The position numbers and the translations under genes are program-made. Under the pieces are notes generated by a model. The model was not told where the DNA came from. It was given only the letters and a program-made list of their open reading frames with translations, and did not search any database. Shown piece after piece: positions 25,956 to 33,717 of a DNA stretch of 64,000 bases (its first letter is position 1; each line of letters starts with the position of its first letter). Origin of the DNA: Zhenpiania hominis (lineage in GTDB: Bacteria; Bacillota; Clostridia; Peptostreptococcales; Anaerovoracaceae); assembly GCF_014333425.1 (NCBI RefSeq), contig NZ_JACRYT010000007.1, forward strand, positions 1 to 64,000, in the 5' to 3' direction.

Positions 25956-26891
25956 TTAATCACTTGTTCTTATCTCAACTTCCACCTTTTCAGGCGTCAG
26001 ATCTATATTTTCCAGTTGTTCTCCTCCTGTCACTTTTAAAGAAACCGTATGTGTGCCAGTTCCCCTGCGTCTCAGATTCGCGGAAAGCCGCAAATCCTCC
26101 GCGCTGACAGCATCCACTGCTTCTTTACTGCCCGTCACCTGCGCGGAAACATTCGCGGTCCGCACAGATGCTTCAAGACCGTTTTCCAGTCCCTGCAGCC
26201 GGATGTCCTTTCCCTGGATTTTCAGAGTTTTTGTATAATACAGCATCCCCTGCACTTCGACCGTTTCCGCGGAAAGAATTACATTGGAAACTTGCGCTCC
26301 GTCCTTATCGACCGCAATCGGCGTAACGGTAAACGTCTGAAGTTCATCAGAAAGTTCAGCGGCCCGGATTCTCGCCTCAACGGCTTCTACGGAACTGACC
26401 GCCGATCGTCCGCCCCGTACCTCAATCTCCGCCGGACTGGAAACGATCCCTCCGGGTTCGCTTCCGGAGGCGGTTTCTCCGCTGAAGGTAACTGTAATTT
26501 TCTCTTCTTTTGAAATCAGGTCTTCCAGTGTCACATTGATATTCGGCGTTGTAATTTCTCTCAGAGTCAGATCGCTTGGAACCTCCACCTGTACAGGGAC
26601 GCGATTCCTTCCCTTTGCATACCCGAACAGATCCGCTTCCGCCGTAATTTCACTGCGATCCATTCGGTTGAGTTCCGCCCGGCTGCCTTCCACAATAATA
26701 TCCACAGTAAAATCCCGGCTGCCTTTAATCGCCAGCTCGTTATCCTCCAGCCAGTCTTCATTAAGCAGGCTTACCGGAATATCACGAATCGTCTGTGTGG
26801 CCGTCGGATCGACTTCCCCCATTACATATACCCATAGAAAAATCGCGATTAAAAGCGAAATAATCTTTAATACCATATTATTTCTCAGCAT
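25956..26891 (-). CDS. cdaR: YbbR-repeat regulator of diadenylate cyclase
   Basis: This is a 311-residue membrane-anchored protein with one N-terminal helix (residues 8-24, IISLLIAIFLWVYVM) followed by YbbR-type beta repeats exposed outside the cell: repeat starts at RDIPVSLLNED, KGRNRVPVQVEVPSDL and VEARIRAAELSDEL, and each ends with a V-E-V-type strand. CdaR controls CdaA activity in Firmicutes. Its ATG overlaps the last 14 bases of cdaA, which implies translational coupling. Confidence 0.93.
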   Translation of the reverse strand: MLRNNMVLKIISLLIAIFLWVYVMGEVDPTATQTIRDIPVSLLNEDWLEDNELAIKGSRDFTVDIIVEGSRAELNRMDRSEITAEADLFGYAKGRNRVPVQVEVPSDLTLREITTPNINVTLEDLISKEEKITVTFSGETASGSEPGGIVSSPAEIEVRGGRSAVSSVEAVEARIRAAELSDELQTFTVTPIAVDKDGAQVSNVILSAETVEVQGMLYYTKTLKIQGKDIRLQGLENGLEASVRTANVSAQVTGSKEAVDAVSAEDLRLSANLRRRGTGTHTVSLKVTGGEQLENIDLTPEKVEVEIRTSD

Positions 26892-27732
26892 TGTTCTTCC
26901 TCCTTATCTTTTTAAAGATATCAGGAAACAACGCTTTCTTCCCGTCCAACGCGCCGTTATTCAAATACAGGTTCAGGAGGGTTTTCTCTACGGTTCTGGT
27001 GTCCAGGAATCTGGAAAGCTTTCCGTCCACCGCCATAGAGATGATACCGGTTTCTTCCGAAACGATCAGCGTCACCGCGTCTGAATGTTCCGTAATACCA
27101 ATCCCTGCCCTGTGTCGGGTGCCGAGTTCTTTTCCAATGGTTTTATTCTGGGAAAGCGGAAGCACGCAGCCTGCCGCGAAAATCCGATCGCCTCGGACGA
27201 TAACCGCTCCATCATGCAGGGGAGATCCCTCGTAGAAAATGTTCCCCAGCAGTTCCGCGGAGATCTCCGCGTCCACAATTGTCCCCGACTCCGTCATATC
27301 GGTCAGGGAGGTTTCCCTCTCCAGCACAATCAGCGCGCCGGTCCGCTCTTTTGAGAAGGTGTCAATCGCTTTTATAAATTCCGTGGTGATATGCTTTGCC
27401 CGGTCTTTATCCAGCTGTCCGAATGCCGGACGGACAATTTTGGTCCGTCCCAGATACTCCAGACCCCGCCGCAGCTCCGGCTGGAACACGACCACCAGCG
27501 CTACCAGCCCCAGCGTCATAGCGCCTCTCAAAATCCAGTTTAGTGTATATAAATTGAGCAGTTCCGATAAAAAGGTCGCGATCACTAAAACAAGCAGACC
27601 TTTTATCAACTGCTCTGCTCTTGTTTCCTTTATAAATTCCAATATTTTATAAATAATAAACGCGACGATCAGAATATCCAGGATATCCAGAACTCCGATC
27701 CCTGATACGACGTTTTTTAAAAAATCCTGCAT
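26878..27732 (-). CDS. cdaA: Diadenylate cyclase (c-di-AMP synthase)
   Basis: This is a 284-residue protein with three N-terminal membrane helices (about 14-32, 42-60 and 65-84) and a cytosolic DAC domain. Catalytic motifs are intact: SPLHDGAVIVRGD (DGA) and LGTRHRAGIGITEHSDA (RHR), with the sequence around MTESGTIVDAEIS before them. It makes c-di-AMP from two ATP, controlling potassium, osmolyte and wall homeostasis. It is the first gene of a five-gene operon (cdaA, cdaR, glmM, glmS, ahcY) with its own promoter. Confidence 0.96.
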   Translation of the reverse strand: MQDFLKNVVSGIGVLDILDILIVAFIIYKILEFIKETRAEQLIKGLLVLVIATFLSELLNLYTLNWILRGAMTLGLVALVVVFQPELRRGLEYLGRTKIVRPAFGQLDKDRAKHITTEFIKAIDTFSKERTGALIVLERETSLTDMTESGTIVDAEISAELLGNIFYEGSPLHDGAVIVRGDRIFAAGCVLPLSQNKTIGKELGTRHRAGIGITEHSDAVTLIVSEETGIISMAVDGKLSRFLDTRTVEKTLLNLYLNNGALDGKKALFPDIFKKIRRKNNAEK

Positions 27733-27761
27733 TCGCTATCCCCTTATGCTTTATCTTTTTT

Positions 27762-27790
27762 ATTGTACAGAAATTCAGTACCTTTTTCAA
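27762..27790 (-). promoter_or_regulatory. Promoter of the cdaA operon
   Basis: Read on the minus strand: TTGAAA (27790-27785), a 17-base spacer and TACAAT (27767-27762), 30 bases before the cdaA start codon. Confidence 0.7.
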
Positions 27791-27850
27791 TATACAGAAG
27801 AAAGAAAAAGGGAAAATCATATTTGTCTACGCCGATTATGTCGAAAATGA

Positions 27851-27894
27851 GAAAAAAAGACTGCCGTACCGGCGATAAATCGCGGATACGGCAG
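27851..27894 (-). terminator. Rho-independent terminator of hpf
   Basis: An 8-base stem, CTGCCGTA (27861-27868) with TACGGCAG (27887-27894), contains an inner CGCGATTTATCGCCG-type fold. It is followed on the minus strand by a T run (27860-27853). Confidence 0.85.
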
Positions 27895-27904
27895 CAGACT
27901 GTTT

Positions 27905-28432
27905 TTAATATGCTGTTTCCAGAAGGCCATAGTCGTCGTCGTTTCTCTTGTAAACAACTCCCACTGAATCGGTCTCCATGTTGAGGAATACGAAGAAATT
28001 ATGCTCCAGCAGCTCCATCTGGACAACCGCCTCATCAACGGTCATCGGTACGAGATCAAATCTCTTTTTTCTTACTACATGGATTTCTTCCTGCTCGTCC
28101 TCTATCTCCGGAAGCTCTGCAAACGCAAAGTCTTTGTGATCTTTATATTTTCTCTGCAGCTTTGTTTTGAATTTTGACATCTGCCGAGAAAGCTTGTCTA
28201 CAACTTTATCAACTCCTTCATACGGGTCCTCTGCCAGAACCTCTGCACGGAAAATGGTTCCTTTCGTATTGATGGTAGCCTCAACCTTATACTTTCCTTT
28301 TTCCCTCAGGGTCATAACGTTAGCAGTAATTTCATTTGAAAAGTATTTGTCCAGTTTCGCAAACTTCTTTTCAATGGTCTCTTTTAACTTTTCACTGGCA
28401 TTATAGTTTTTACTGTTGATAACTATCTTCAT
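27905..28432 (-). CDS. hpf: Long-form ribosome hibernation promoting factor
   Basis: This is a 175-residue protein that dimerises 70S ribosomes to 100S in stationary phase. The ATG at 28432 follows a strong AAGGAGG; the frame is open upstream but without an RBS. The N-terminal domain (MKIVINSKNYNASEKLKETIEKKFAKLDKYF, about 1-100) is the RaiA/YfiA fold that binds the decoding site. The C-terminal domain (KRFDLVPMTVDEAVVQMELL, then FFVFLNMETDSVGVVYKRND) is the dimerising tail of long Hpf. A promoter and a 5' UTR hairpin lie just upstream, with a raiA-type RNA beyond. Confidence 0.95.
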   Translation of the reverse strand: MKIVINSKNYNASEKLKETIEKKFAKLDKYFSNEITANVMTLREKGKYKVEATINTKGTIFRAEVLAEDPYEGVDKVVDKLSRQMSKFKTKLQRKYKDHKDFAFAELPEIEDEQEEIHVVRKKRFDLVPMTVDEAVVQMELLEHNFFVFLNMETDSVGVVYKRNDDDYGLLETAY

Positions 28433-28452
28433 ACCCTTAAACCTCCTTGCTG

Positions 28453-28472
28453 GGAACCGGAACTCCGGCTCC
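28453..28472 (-). other. 5' UTR hairpin of hpf
   Basis: GGAACCGG (28453-28460) and CCGGCTCC (28465-28472) form an 8-pair stem with a four-base loop, a few bases upstream of the hpf ribosome-binding site. It may affect mRNA stability or initiation. Confidence 0.45.
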
Positions 28473-28489
28473 TGTATTAGTGTTCCTAT

Positions 28490-28517
28490 ATTATAACACA
28501 AATTACAGATTATTCAA
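28490..28517 (-). promoter_or_regulatory. Promoter directly upstream of hpf
   Basis: On the minus strand TTGAAT (28517-28512), a 16-base spacer and TATAAT (28495-28490) precede the hpf start by about 58 bases. It lies between the 3' end of the raiA-type RNA and hpf, so hpf can be made independently of that RNA. Confidence 0.65.
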
Positions 28518-28529
28518 CGAATTTAGAAT

Positions 28530-28735
28530 GAAAAACCGACACTCCCTGCCGACTGTTCAGCTGACCTGGTCTTTGCCCCCACACCTGCCTTTACCTGACT
28601 TTGTCAGAGGACTTACTTCTAAACTACGCCATGATCACTGCCGCCTTGCGGATCAGCTTACGTGGGACCTTTTGCCCGTAGCTGGCCTGGCCTTTCAACC
28701 ACAGACCTGAACAGCCGGCACGAAATGCCGGTTTG
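28530..28735 (-). ncRNA. raiA RNA: raiA-type structured RNA
   Basis: About 200 bases without a credible gene lie between comF and hpf, where the raiA motif RNA of Firmicutes is known to sit. The sequence supports a compact fold: 28707-28719 pairs with 28548-28560 over 13 bases with one G-U, closing a domain of about 170 bases. Inside are CTGAC-AAA-GTCAG (28595-28607) and a CCGC-AAG-GCGG hairpin (about 28640-28652). A further CCGGCA/TGCCGG hairpin at the 5' end (28715-28732) overlaps one arm of the long helix, so the two may compete. The identification is by position, size and helices; I could not test it against the Rfam model. Confidence 0.72.
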
Positions 28736-28741
28736 GATTAG

Positions 28742-29494
28742 TTATTGTTTTGGCGGGATATTCGCGCCGCAGGCAAAGCTGACAACGCAGACGCGTCCTG
28801 CTCCTGCCTCCCGCAGCGCCAGGCTGCAGGCATCGGCGGTGCTCCCGGTTGTATAAATATCATCAATCAGAAGAATCCGTTTTCCCTCGATAGGATAATG
28901 ATTTTGCGGCGAAACAGAAAATGCTCCCCGCAGATTTTCATACCGCTCAAAAGGTCCCAGTCCCTTCATCGGCAGCGTCTCCCGCCGCCTCTGCAAAAGA
29001 CCCGGCGCGCAGGGGATACCGCTTCGTCTGCTCATTCTCCGCGCCATAATATCCGCTTGGTTATAGCCTCTCCGCGCCTGCTTTTTTCGATGCATGGGAA
29101 CCGGCACCAGCAGATCAAAGGTTTCCTCTTCCAACGACATGCGATCATAAAGCGCGTCTCCCAGTTTCCTTCCGATATAGGCTTTCCCCCTGTATTTATA
29201 ATCCATCAGGAGCCCCCTCTCATACAGTCCGTACTGCACACAGGTAAAGCCCCTGTCAAACTCATGGTCAAAGGTTCTGCAGTCCCAGCATAGCGGATTC
29301 CGGTAATCCGGGCTTAAAATTTTCCCGCACTTTTGACAGGTTTTTTCGCCCAGCCAGTGAAAGCGCTGCATACAGGAATCGCAGAGCGCGTAATCCCGTG
29401 AATTATCAATGATGCTCCCGCAGGAGATACAGTAAATATTCGATGGATAAATCCACTCCATCGCTTTTTCAAATCCCTTTTCAAAAACCCCCAT
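28742..29494 (-). CDS. comFC: ComF family protein (phosphoribosyltransferase-like)
   Basis: This is a 250-residue protein. The N-terminal zinc-finger-like region has paired cysteines (YCISCGSII, CDSCMQRF, CQKCGKI and CWDCRTF, about 20-75). The C-terminal phosphoribosyltransferase domain has the PRPP loop ILLIDDIYTTGSTADACS (about 210). ComFC is needed for DNA uptake and is thought to act with ComFA. No comFA is adjacent; instead it follows recD2 by 3 bases, so the two are probably co-translated. The raiA-type RNA begins at its 3' end, the known comFC-raiA arrangement. Confidence 0.9.
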   Translation of the reverse strand: MGVFEKGFEKAMEWIYPSNIYCISCGSIIDNSRDYALCDSCMQRFHWLGEKTCQKCGKILSPDYRNPLCWDCRTFDHEFDRGFTCVQYGLYERGLLMDYKYRGKAYIGRKLGDALYDRMSLEEETFDLLVPVPMHRKKQARRGYNQADIMARRMSRRSGIPCAPGLLQRRRETLPMKGLGPFERYENLRGAFSVSPQNHYPIEGKRILLIDDIYTTGSTADACSLALREAGAGRVCVVSFACGANIPPKQ

Positions 29495-29497
29495 TTT

Positions 29498-31732
29498 TTA
29501 CCCCTCTTTTGCTGAAAAAGAAAAATCAAGCAGCGCCTTCAGCCGCGCCTTCAGCCCCGAATAACGCTCTTTTGTCCGATTGTTGTCGATCATGCCCCGA
29601 AGTTTGTCTTCCGAACCTACCAGGACCACCGCCTGTTTGCCCCTGGTTACGCCTGTATACAGCAGATTTCTTGTGGCCAGCACCGGCGGGAACCAGGACA
29701 TGGGCATAATGACAACCGGAAACTCGCTTCCCTGGCTTTTATGAACTGTAATCGCGTAGGCCAGTTCCAGTTCATCCAGCTGGCTGAAATCATAGGTTAC
29801 GTATTTACATTCATCGAATACCACCGTCACTTCGTTAAATTCCCGGTCAATGCGGTTGATAAAACCCACATCCCCGTTAAAGACGCCCTCTCCTTCTGTA
29901 AAGTCCTCCTGGTTCTTCCACTTCATCTGATAATTATTGCGAATCTGCATCACCTTATCATGCTCCCGAAAGATCCGCTCTCCGAACTTCTTTTCTTCCA
30001 GCTGCTCGCGTGGCGGATTCAGCGCTTCCTGAAGCTCTTTATTCAGATTCATGCTCCCCAGAAGTCCCTTTCTTACCGGGGTCAGAATCTGGATATCCCG
30101 TACCGGCAGCAGCTGCGTATAGTAGGACGGCAGCCGCCGCACGCACAGATCTTTGATCGTCCGCAGCATATCCTTTTCGGTTTTCTCCCGCATCATGAAA
30201 AAGTCCTTCCCTTTTTCATTGTAATCCGGATATTCACCGTGGTTGATGCGGTGGGCGTTTACGACGATCAGGCTTTCCCTGGCCTGCCGGAAAATCTCCG
30301 TCAGCTTTACACAGTAAACATATTCGCTGTCAATAATATCGCGGAGCACGTTCCCCGCTCCCACAGAAGGCAGCTGATCCGCGTCCCCCACTAAAATCAG
30401 CCGGGTTCCCGGCCGGATCGCGCTGACCAGCCCGTTCATCAGCATCAGATCGATCATGGAAGCTTCATCAATAATCACCGCGTCCTGCTTCAGAGGGTCC
30501 TCGGCGGTCTTGCCAAAGCGCATGGTGTCTTCGCCCTCTGAGTAATAATATTCCAAAAGCCTGTGTATCGTGGAAGCTTCATAGCCGGAGGTTTCGGTAA
30601 TCCGTTTGGCCGCCCGCCCGGTGGGCGCGGCGATGGCGGTTTTCAGTCCGCTGTGCTGCAAAATGCGGATCATCGTATTGATGATGGTGGTCTTCCCGGT
30701 TCCGGGTCCTCCGGTAATTACGGAAATCCCCTGGTTCAGCGAGGTCTTGACCGCGTATTTCTGATTTTCAGAAAGGCGTATTCCCGTATCCTGCTCCGTC
30801 ACCGCGATCAGAGAGTCCATATCCGATCCTACAGGCCTCAGCCGGGCAGAGTTAATGGCCGCCATACACTTGCATACATTCTGCTCCGCCAGGTAATAGG
30901 GCATCAGAAAGACTACATTCCGGTTTTCCAGATTTTCAATATGGACATCTCCCTGAAACGCCATTTCCACCAGGCAGTCGCTTATCTTTTCCCGTTCCAG
31001 TTCCAGCATGCCGCCGGCTTTTTCGCACAGGACATTCTGAGGCAGGAAAGTGTTTCCCTCGCCGGCAAAGTAGTTCAGCGTATACTTGATTCCGCTCTTG
31101 ATCCGATGTTCATCATCTCTCGCGATTCCCATCTTTTCCGCGATTTTATCCGCTTTCTTAAAACCCACGCCAAAGAGGTCCTCTGCCAGACGGTAGGGAT
31201 TTTCCTGAACCGCGGCGATGGTGTCCGCTCCGTAAACCCGGTACAGCTTCATCGCGTAATCCGCGTTTATTCCGAACTGCTGCAGATACAGCGTAATCTC
31301 CGCGAATTCCCTGTGGCTGCGAAACGCTTCCGCCACAGACTCCGCCTTTTTTTCCCCGATTCCCGGAATTTCCGTCAGCCGGTGAGGCTGGTTCTCGATG
31401 ACCGCGAAGGTCTCACTTCCAAACCGGGCGACAATGGCGGCAGCCGTCTTTTTTCCAATTCCTTTCAGCACGCCGGAAGAAAGAAACTCTTCGATTCCTT
31501 CTTCCGTGGAAGGCATCACCTCTTCAAAACTGCTGATGGCAAACTGCTCGCCGTAAGTAGGATGAATCTTCCACTGTCCGCGGAGCAGATAGCTTCTTCC
31601 TTTATGACAGGAGGGCAGGTTTCCCACCGCCGTAAACTGCTCATCTTCAGTTTCAAATACCGCGATGGTATATCCGTTTTCCTGATTGTGAAAAATAATA
31701 TCCGCGATGACGCCCTGTTTTTCCTCTTTCAT
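29498..31732 (-). CDS. recD2: RecD2-type ATP-dependent 5'-3' DNA helicase
   Basis: This is a 744-residue SF1B helicase. The N-terminal OB-like domain (IADIIFHNQENGYTIAVFE) and helix-hairpin-helix segments (LKGIGKKTAAAI, IPGIGEKKAESV) identify RecD2 rather than RecD of RecBCD. Helicase motifs are Walker A TGGPGTGKTTI (about 340), DEASMIDL (about 415), GDADQLPSVGAG (about 440) and the C-terminal AITVHKSQGSEF (about 675). RecD2 takes part in repair and replication-fork stability. Its ATG overlaps the stop of the upstream HD-domain gene (ATGA-type), so translation is coupled. Confidence 0.93.
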   Translation of the reverse strand: MKEEKQGVIADIIFHNQENGYTIAVFETEDEQFTAVGNLPSCHKGRSYLLRGQWKIHPTYGEQFAISSFEEVMPSTEEGIEEFLSSGVLKGIGKKTAAAIVARFGSETFAVIENQPHRLTEIPGIGEKKAESVAEAFRSHREFAEITLYLQQFGINADYAMKLYRVYGADTIAAVQENPYRLAEDLFGVGFKKADKIAEKMGIARDDEHRIKSGIKYTLNYFAGEGNTFLPQNVLCEKAGGMLELEREKISDCLVEMAFQGDVHIENLENRNVVFLMPYYLAEQNVCKCMAAINSARLRPVGSDMDSLIAVTEQDTGIRLSENQKYAVKTSLNQGISVITGGPGTGKTTIINTMIRILQHSGLKTAIAAPTGRAAKRITETSGYEASTIHRLLEYYYSEGEDTMRFGKTAEDPLKQDAVIIDEASMIDLMLMNGLVSAIRPGTRLILVGDADQLPSVGAGNVLRDIIDSEYVYCVKLTEIFRQARESLIVVNAHRINHGEYPDYNEKGKDFFMMREKTEKDMLRTIKDLCVRRLPSYYTQLLPVRDIQILTPVRKGLLGSMNLNKELQEALNPPREQLEEKKFGERIFREHDKVMQIRNNYQMKWKNQEDFTEGEGVFNGDVGFINRIDREFNEVTVVFDECKYVTYDFSQLDELELAYAITVHKSQGSEFPVVIMPMSWFPPVLATRNLLYTGVTRGKQAVVLVGSEDKLRGMIDNNRTKERYSGLKARLKALLDFSFSAKEG

Positions 31733-32697
31733 TTCCCGACGCTCCCGGGTTTATATAATCTGCGGTTATCCAGAGTCCATACCCGCTCGCTGAATTCGCC
31801 CGGATCGGTCTTATCAAGGGCGTCCTGCATATCGTACATTCTGGCGTCAATAATATCCAGATAGTGCAGAATTTCCGCTTCCGGAAACAGCGGTTTTTTG
31901 GGACTTCCGAATTCCGGCTCATAATGATGGGACAAAATCATATGCTCCAGCATAATGGCTTTTTCCTTTGGAAAGTTCAGTTCGGTCGTGAGACGGTCCA
32001 GGGTTTTCACCCCCTGAATCAGGTGGCCCAGCATCTGCCCTTCAAAGGAGTATCCGGAAGAAATTCCCAGTTCATTGGACTCGATTTCGTTGAGCTTTTC
32101 CATATCATGAAGAATCACGCCCGCCAGCACAAGATCCTGATTCAACATGGTATATACCTGGCACATGCGCTCTCCGTTCATCAGCATCCGCTTGATGTGA
32201 TATAGCAATCCCGCCATCTCCGCGTGGTGGTTTTTCTGCGCCGCCGGATAGTACATGAGCTTTTCTTTATTCTCTGTAAGCATTTTCACGCACAGTTTTT
32301 TCAAATCTTCATCCTGGAAGTTCTCTGCTTTTTCCAGAATATACGCGTACATCTCCTCCGGCTTTTCCGGCGCCGCTTTAATAAAATCGCTGATGTCCAC
32401 CGGATCATTGGTCGCCCTCTGCCGGATTCGCATCACGCGAAACTGCTTGAGGCCGTTCCACTCTGTTACAGCCGCTCGGATCTTAATGATATCCCCCTCT
32501 TTAATCTTAGACAGCGACGGAAGCTCTTCGTCGGAAACATCCCACTTTTTTCCGGAGATTTCACCGGTCTTGTCGCCCAGCATCAGATCCAGATACTGTT
32601 TTTTATTGGCGCCGATTTTCACAGCAATGGATTTTACCATAAAAAAGTCCGTCACTTCCTGCGCGGTCCTGATATTCGCGATATAAACCTCTTTCAT
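31729..32697 (-). CDS. yhaM: YhaM-like 3'-5' exonuclease (OB fold plus HD domain)
   Basis: This is a 322-residue protein. Residues 1-110 are an OB-fold nucleic-acid-binding domain (YLDLMLGDKTGEISGKKWD, IIKIRAAVTEWNGLKQFRV). Residues 155-300 are an HD phosphohydrolase domain: HHAEMAGLLYHIKRML, the HD pair in GVILHDMEKL (about 197) and MLEHMILSHH. This order is that of YhaM/CBF1, an RNA/DNA 3'-5' exonuclease of Gram-positives. RBS and ATG are clear. It is the first gene of a run with recD2 and comF, suggesting a nucleic-acid processing unit. Confidence 0.85.
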   Translation of the reverse strand: MKEVYIANIRTAQEVTDFFMVKSIAVKIGANKKQYLDLMLGDKTGEISGKKWDVSDEELPSLSKIKEGDIIKIRAAVTEWNGLKQFRVMRIRQRATNDPVDISDFIKAAPEKPEEMYAYILEKAENFQDEDLKKLCVKMLTENKEKLMYYPAAQKNHHAEMAGLLYHIKRMLMNGERMCQVYTMLNQDLVLAGVILHDMEKLNEIESNELGISSGYSFEGQMLGHLIQGVKTLDRLTTELNFPKEKAIMLEHMILSHHYEPEFGSPKKPLFPEAEILHYLDIIDARMYDMQDALDKTDPGEFSERVWTLDNRRLYKPGSVGK

Positions 32698-32778
32698 TCT
32701 GATGGTTCCCTTCCTAAAAGATAATACTTAATTATATACAACCTGACTGGGTATTTCAAGAAAAACAGCGCTCGTCTC

Positions 32779-33144
32779 CTATCTCTCCGACGGACAGGTA
32801 ATCTCCACCAGCTCCTCAATCATGTGGTGCAGCAACTGTGCCTGCGGCGTATCCGCCGCCTTATAATACACTTCCTTTCCCTCCCTGCGGCTTACAATCA
32901 GACCGCCGCTTTTCAACTGCCGTAAATGATGGGATACAGCGGGACTACTCATATCCACAAGGGAAGAAATATTGATGACACATTCTTCAAAGTGACAGAG
33001 AATCCAGAAAATACGGATACGGCTGCCGTCTCCCAGCTGTTTGAATACATCCGCCACCACCTGAAATTTATCCGCTGTCGGCATGTCTCGCAGCTTTTCT
33101 TCAATGTTTTGTCCGTGATTATGGGGTAATTGTATGTCTGGCAT
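32779..33144 (-). CDS. ArsR/SmtB-family metal-responsive repressor
   Basis: This is a 121-residue winged-helix repressor: QVVADVFKQLGDGSRIRIFWILC (about 28), then ECVINISSLVDMSSPAVSHHLRQLKSGGLIVSRREGKEVYYK (recognition helix about 60-80). The C-terminal helix has TPQAQLLHHMIEELVEI, matching the alpha5-type metal site (D/H...H..E) of CzrA/SmtB zinc sensors. The N-terminus has His residues (QLPHNHG). It is divergent from the HMA-ATPase genes. The palindrome at 33324-33345 is the likely operator. Cys residues of a CadC-type alpha3 site are not complete (only C45 and C50 region), so Zn/Co sensing is preferred over Cd/Pb. Confidence 0.85.
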   Translation of the reverse strand: MPDIQLPHNHGQNIEEKLRDMPTADKFQVVADVFKQLGDGSRIRIFWILCHFEECVINISSLVDMSSPAVSHHLRQLKSGGLIVSRREGKEVYYKAADTPQAQLLHHMIEELVEITCPSER

Positions 33145-33286
33145 TAAAATCCTCCCTGTTTTGCGTTCTCTCTATTAAAAAACTCTTTAATGGTTATTTT
33201 ACCATACTATAGGACATATGTAAGGCGCAAATTTTGAAAAAACATTCATCTATTCCCGCTCTATATAAAAATTTGTGGAAAACCGG

Positions 33287-33315
33287 TTGACTTTTTGTGT
33301 AACGATGTGTATACT
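33287..33315 (+). promoter_or_regulatory. Promoter of the metal-efflux genes
   Basis: TTGACT (33287-33292), a 17-base spacer and TATACT (33310-33315), near consensus. The palindromic operator starts 9 bases after the -10 box, so a bound repressor would block the start site. Confidence 0.85.
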
Positions 33316-33323
33316 CGAATTAA

Positions 33324-33345
33324 CAATTAAACATATATTTAATTG
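33324..33345 (+). promoter_or_regulatory. ArsR-type operator 1
   Basis: A perfect 8-base inverted repeat, CAATTAAA (33324-33331) and TTTAATTG (33338-33345), surrounds CATATA. Size, AT content and location at the transcription start match SmtB/CzrA-type operators. Confidence 0.75.
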
Positions 33346-33374
33346 ATTGAGAATCATCAAGAAGGAGATATACC

Positions 33375-33593
33375 ATGAAAAAAACTTATAAAATCGATGT
33401 AGACTGCGCAAACTGCGCGAATAAAATGGAAGGCGCCGCTAAGAATACCGATGGCGTAAAAGATGCCACTGTAAACTTTATGACGCTGAAAATGATCGTG
33501 GAGTTCGAAGAAGGGCAGGATCCGAAAGCAGTTATGCCGGAAGTTCTCAAAAACTGCAAAAAGGTTGAGTCCGACTGTGAGATTTATCTGTAA
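33375..33593 (+). CDS. Stand-alone heavy-metal-associated (HMA) domain protein
   Basis: This is a 72-residue ferredoxin-like metal-binding protein with the metal loop VDCANCANKMEGA (Cys11 and Cys14 region) and beta-strands VKDATVNFMTLKMIVEFEE. The C-terminus adds a further Cys (ESDCEIYL). It is the size of a metallochaperone. The adjacent P-type ATPase begins directly with membrane helices and has no N-terminal HMA domain, so this protein looks like that domain supplied as a separate subunit. The AGAAGGAGATATACC ribosome site is excellent. Confidence 0.85.
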   Translation: MKKTYKIDVDCANCANKMEGAAKNTDGVKDATVNFMTLKMIVEFEEGQDPKAVMPEVLKNCKKVESDCEIYL

Positions 33594-33693
33594 ACAGCAA
33601 TGGACTCCTGCCGCAGGTGAAAACGCCTTTCGCTTTCACGCTGATTCCGTGAATTTCCAGCAGAAAGGTGGTTTTTCAGGAAGCATAAATAAA

Positions 33694-33715
33694 CAATTAA
33701 GCAATTATTTAAAGT
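33694..33715 (+). promoter_or_regulatory. ArsR-type operator 2, just upstream of the ATPase gene
   Basis: The sequence repeats operator 1 with few changes: ACAATTAA, then G for A, CA, two changes, and TATTTAA. It ends immediately before the ATPase RBS (AAGTAGGTGG). It could give a second repression point inside the operon. No separate promoter is evident between the two genes. Confidence 0.55.
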
Positions 33716-33717
33716 AG

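Noticed and set aside
32698..32778. Separate promoter or terminator between arsR and yhaM-like genes
   Set aside because: Only AT-rich sequence with no convincing box or hairpin.
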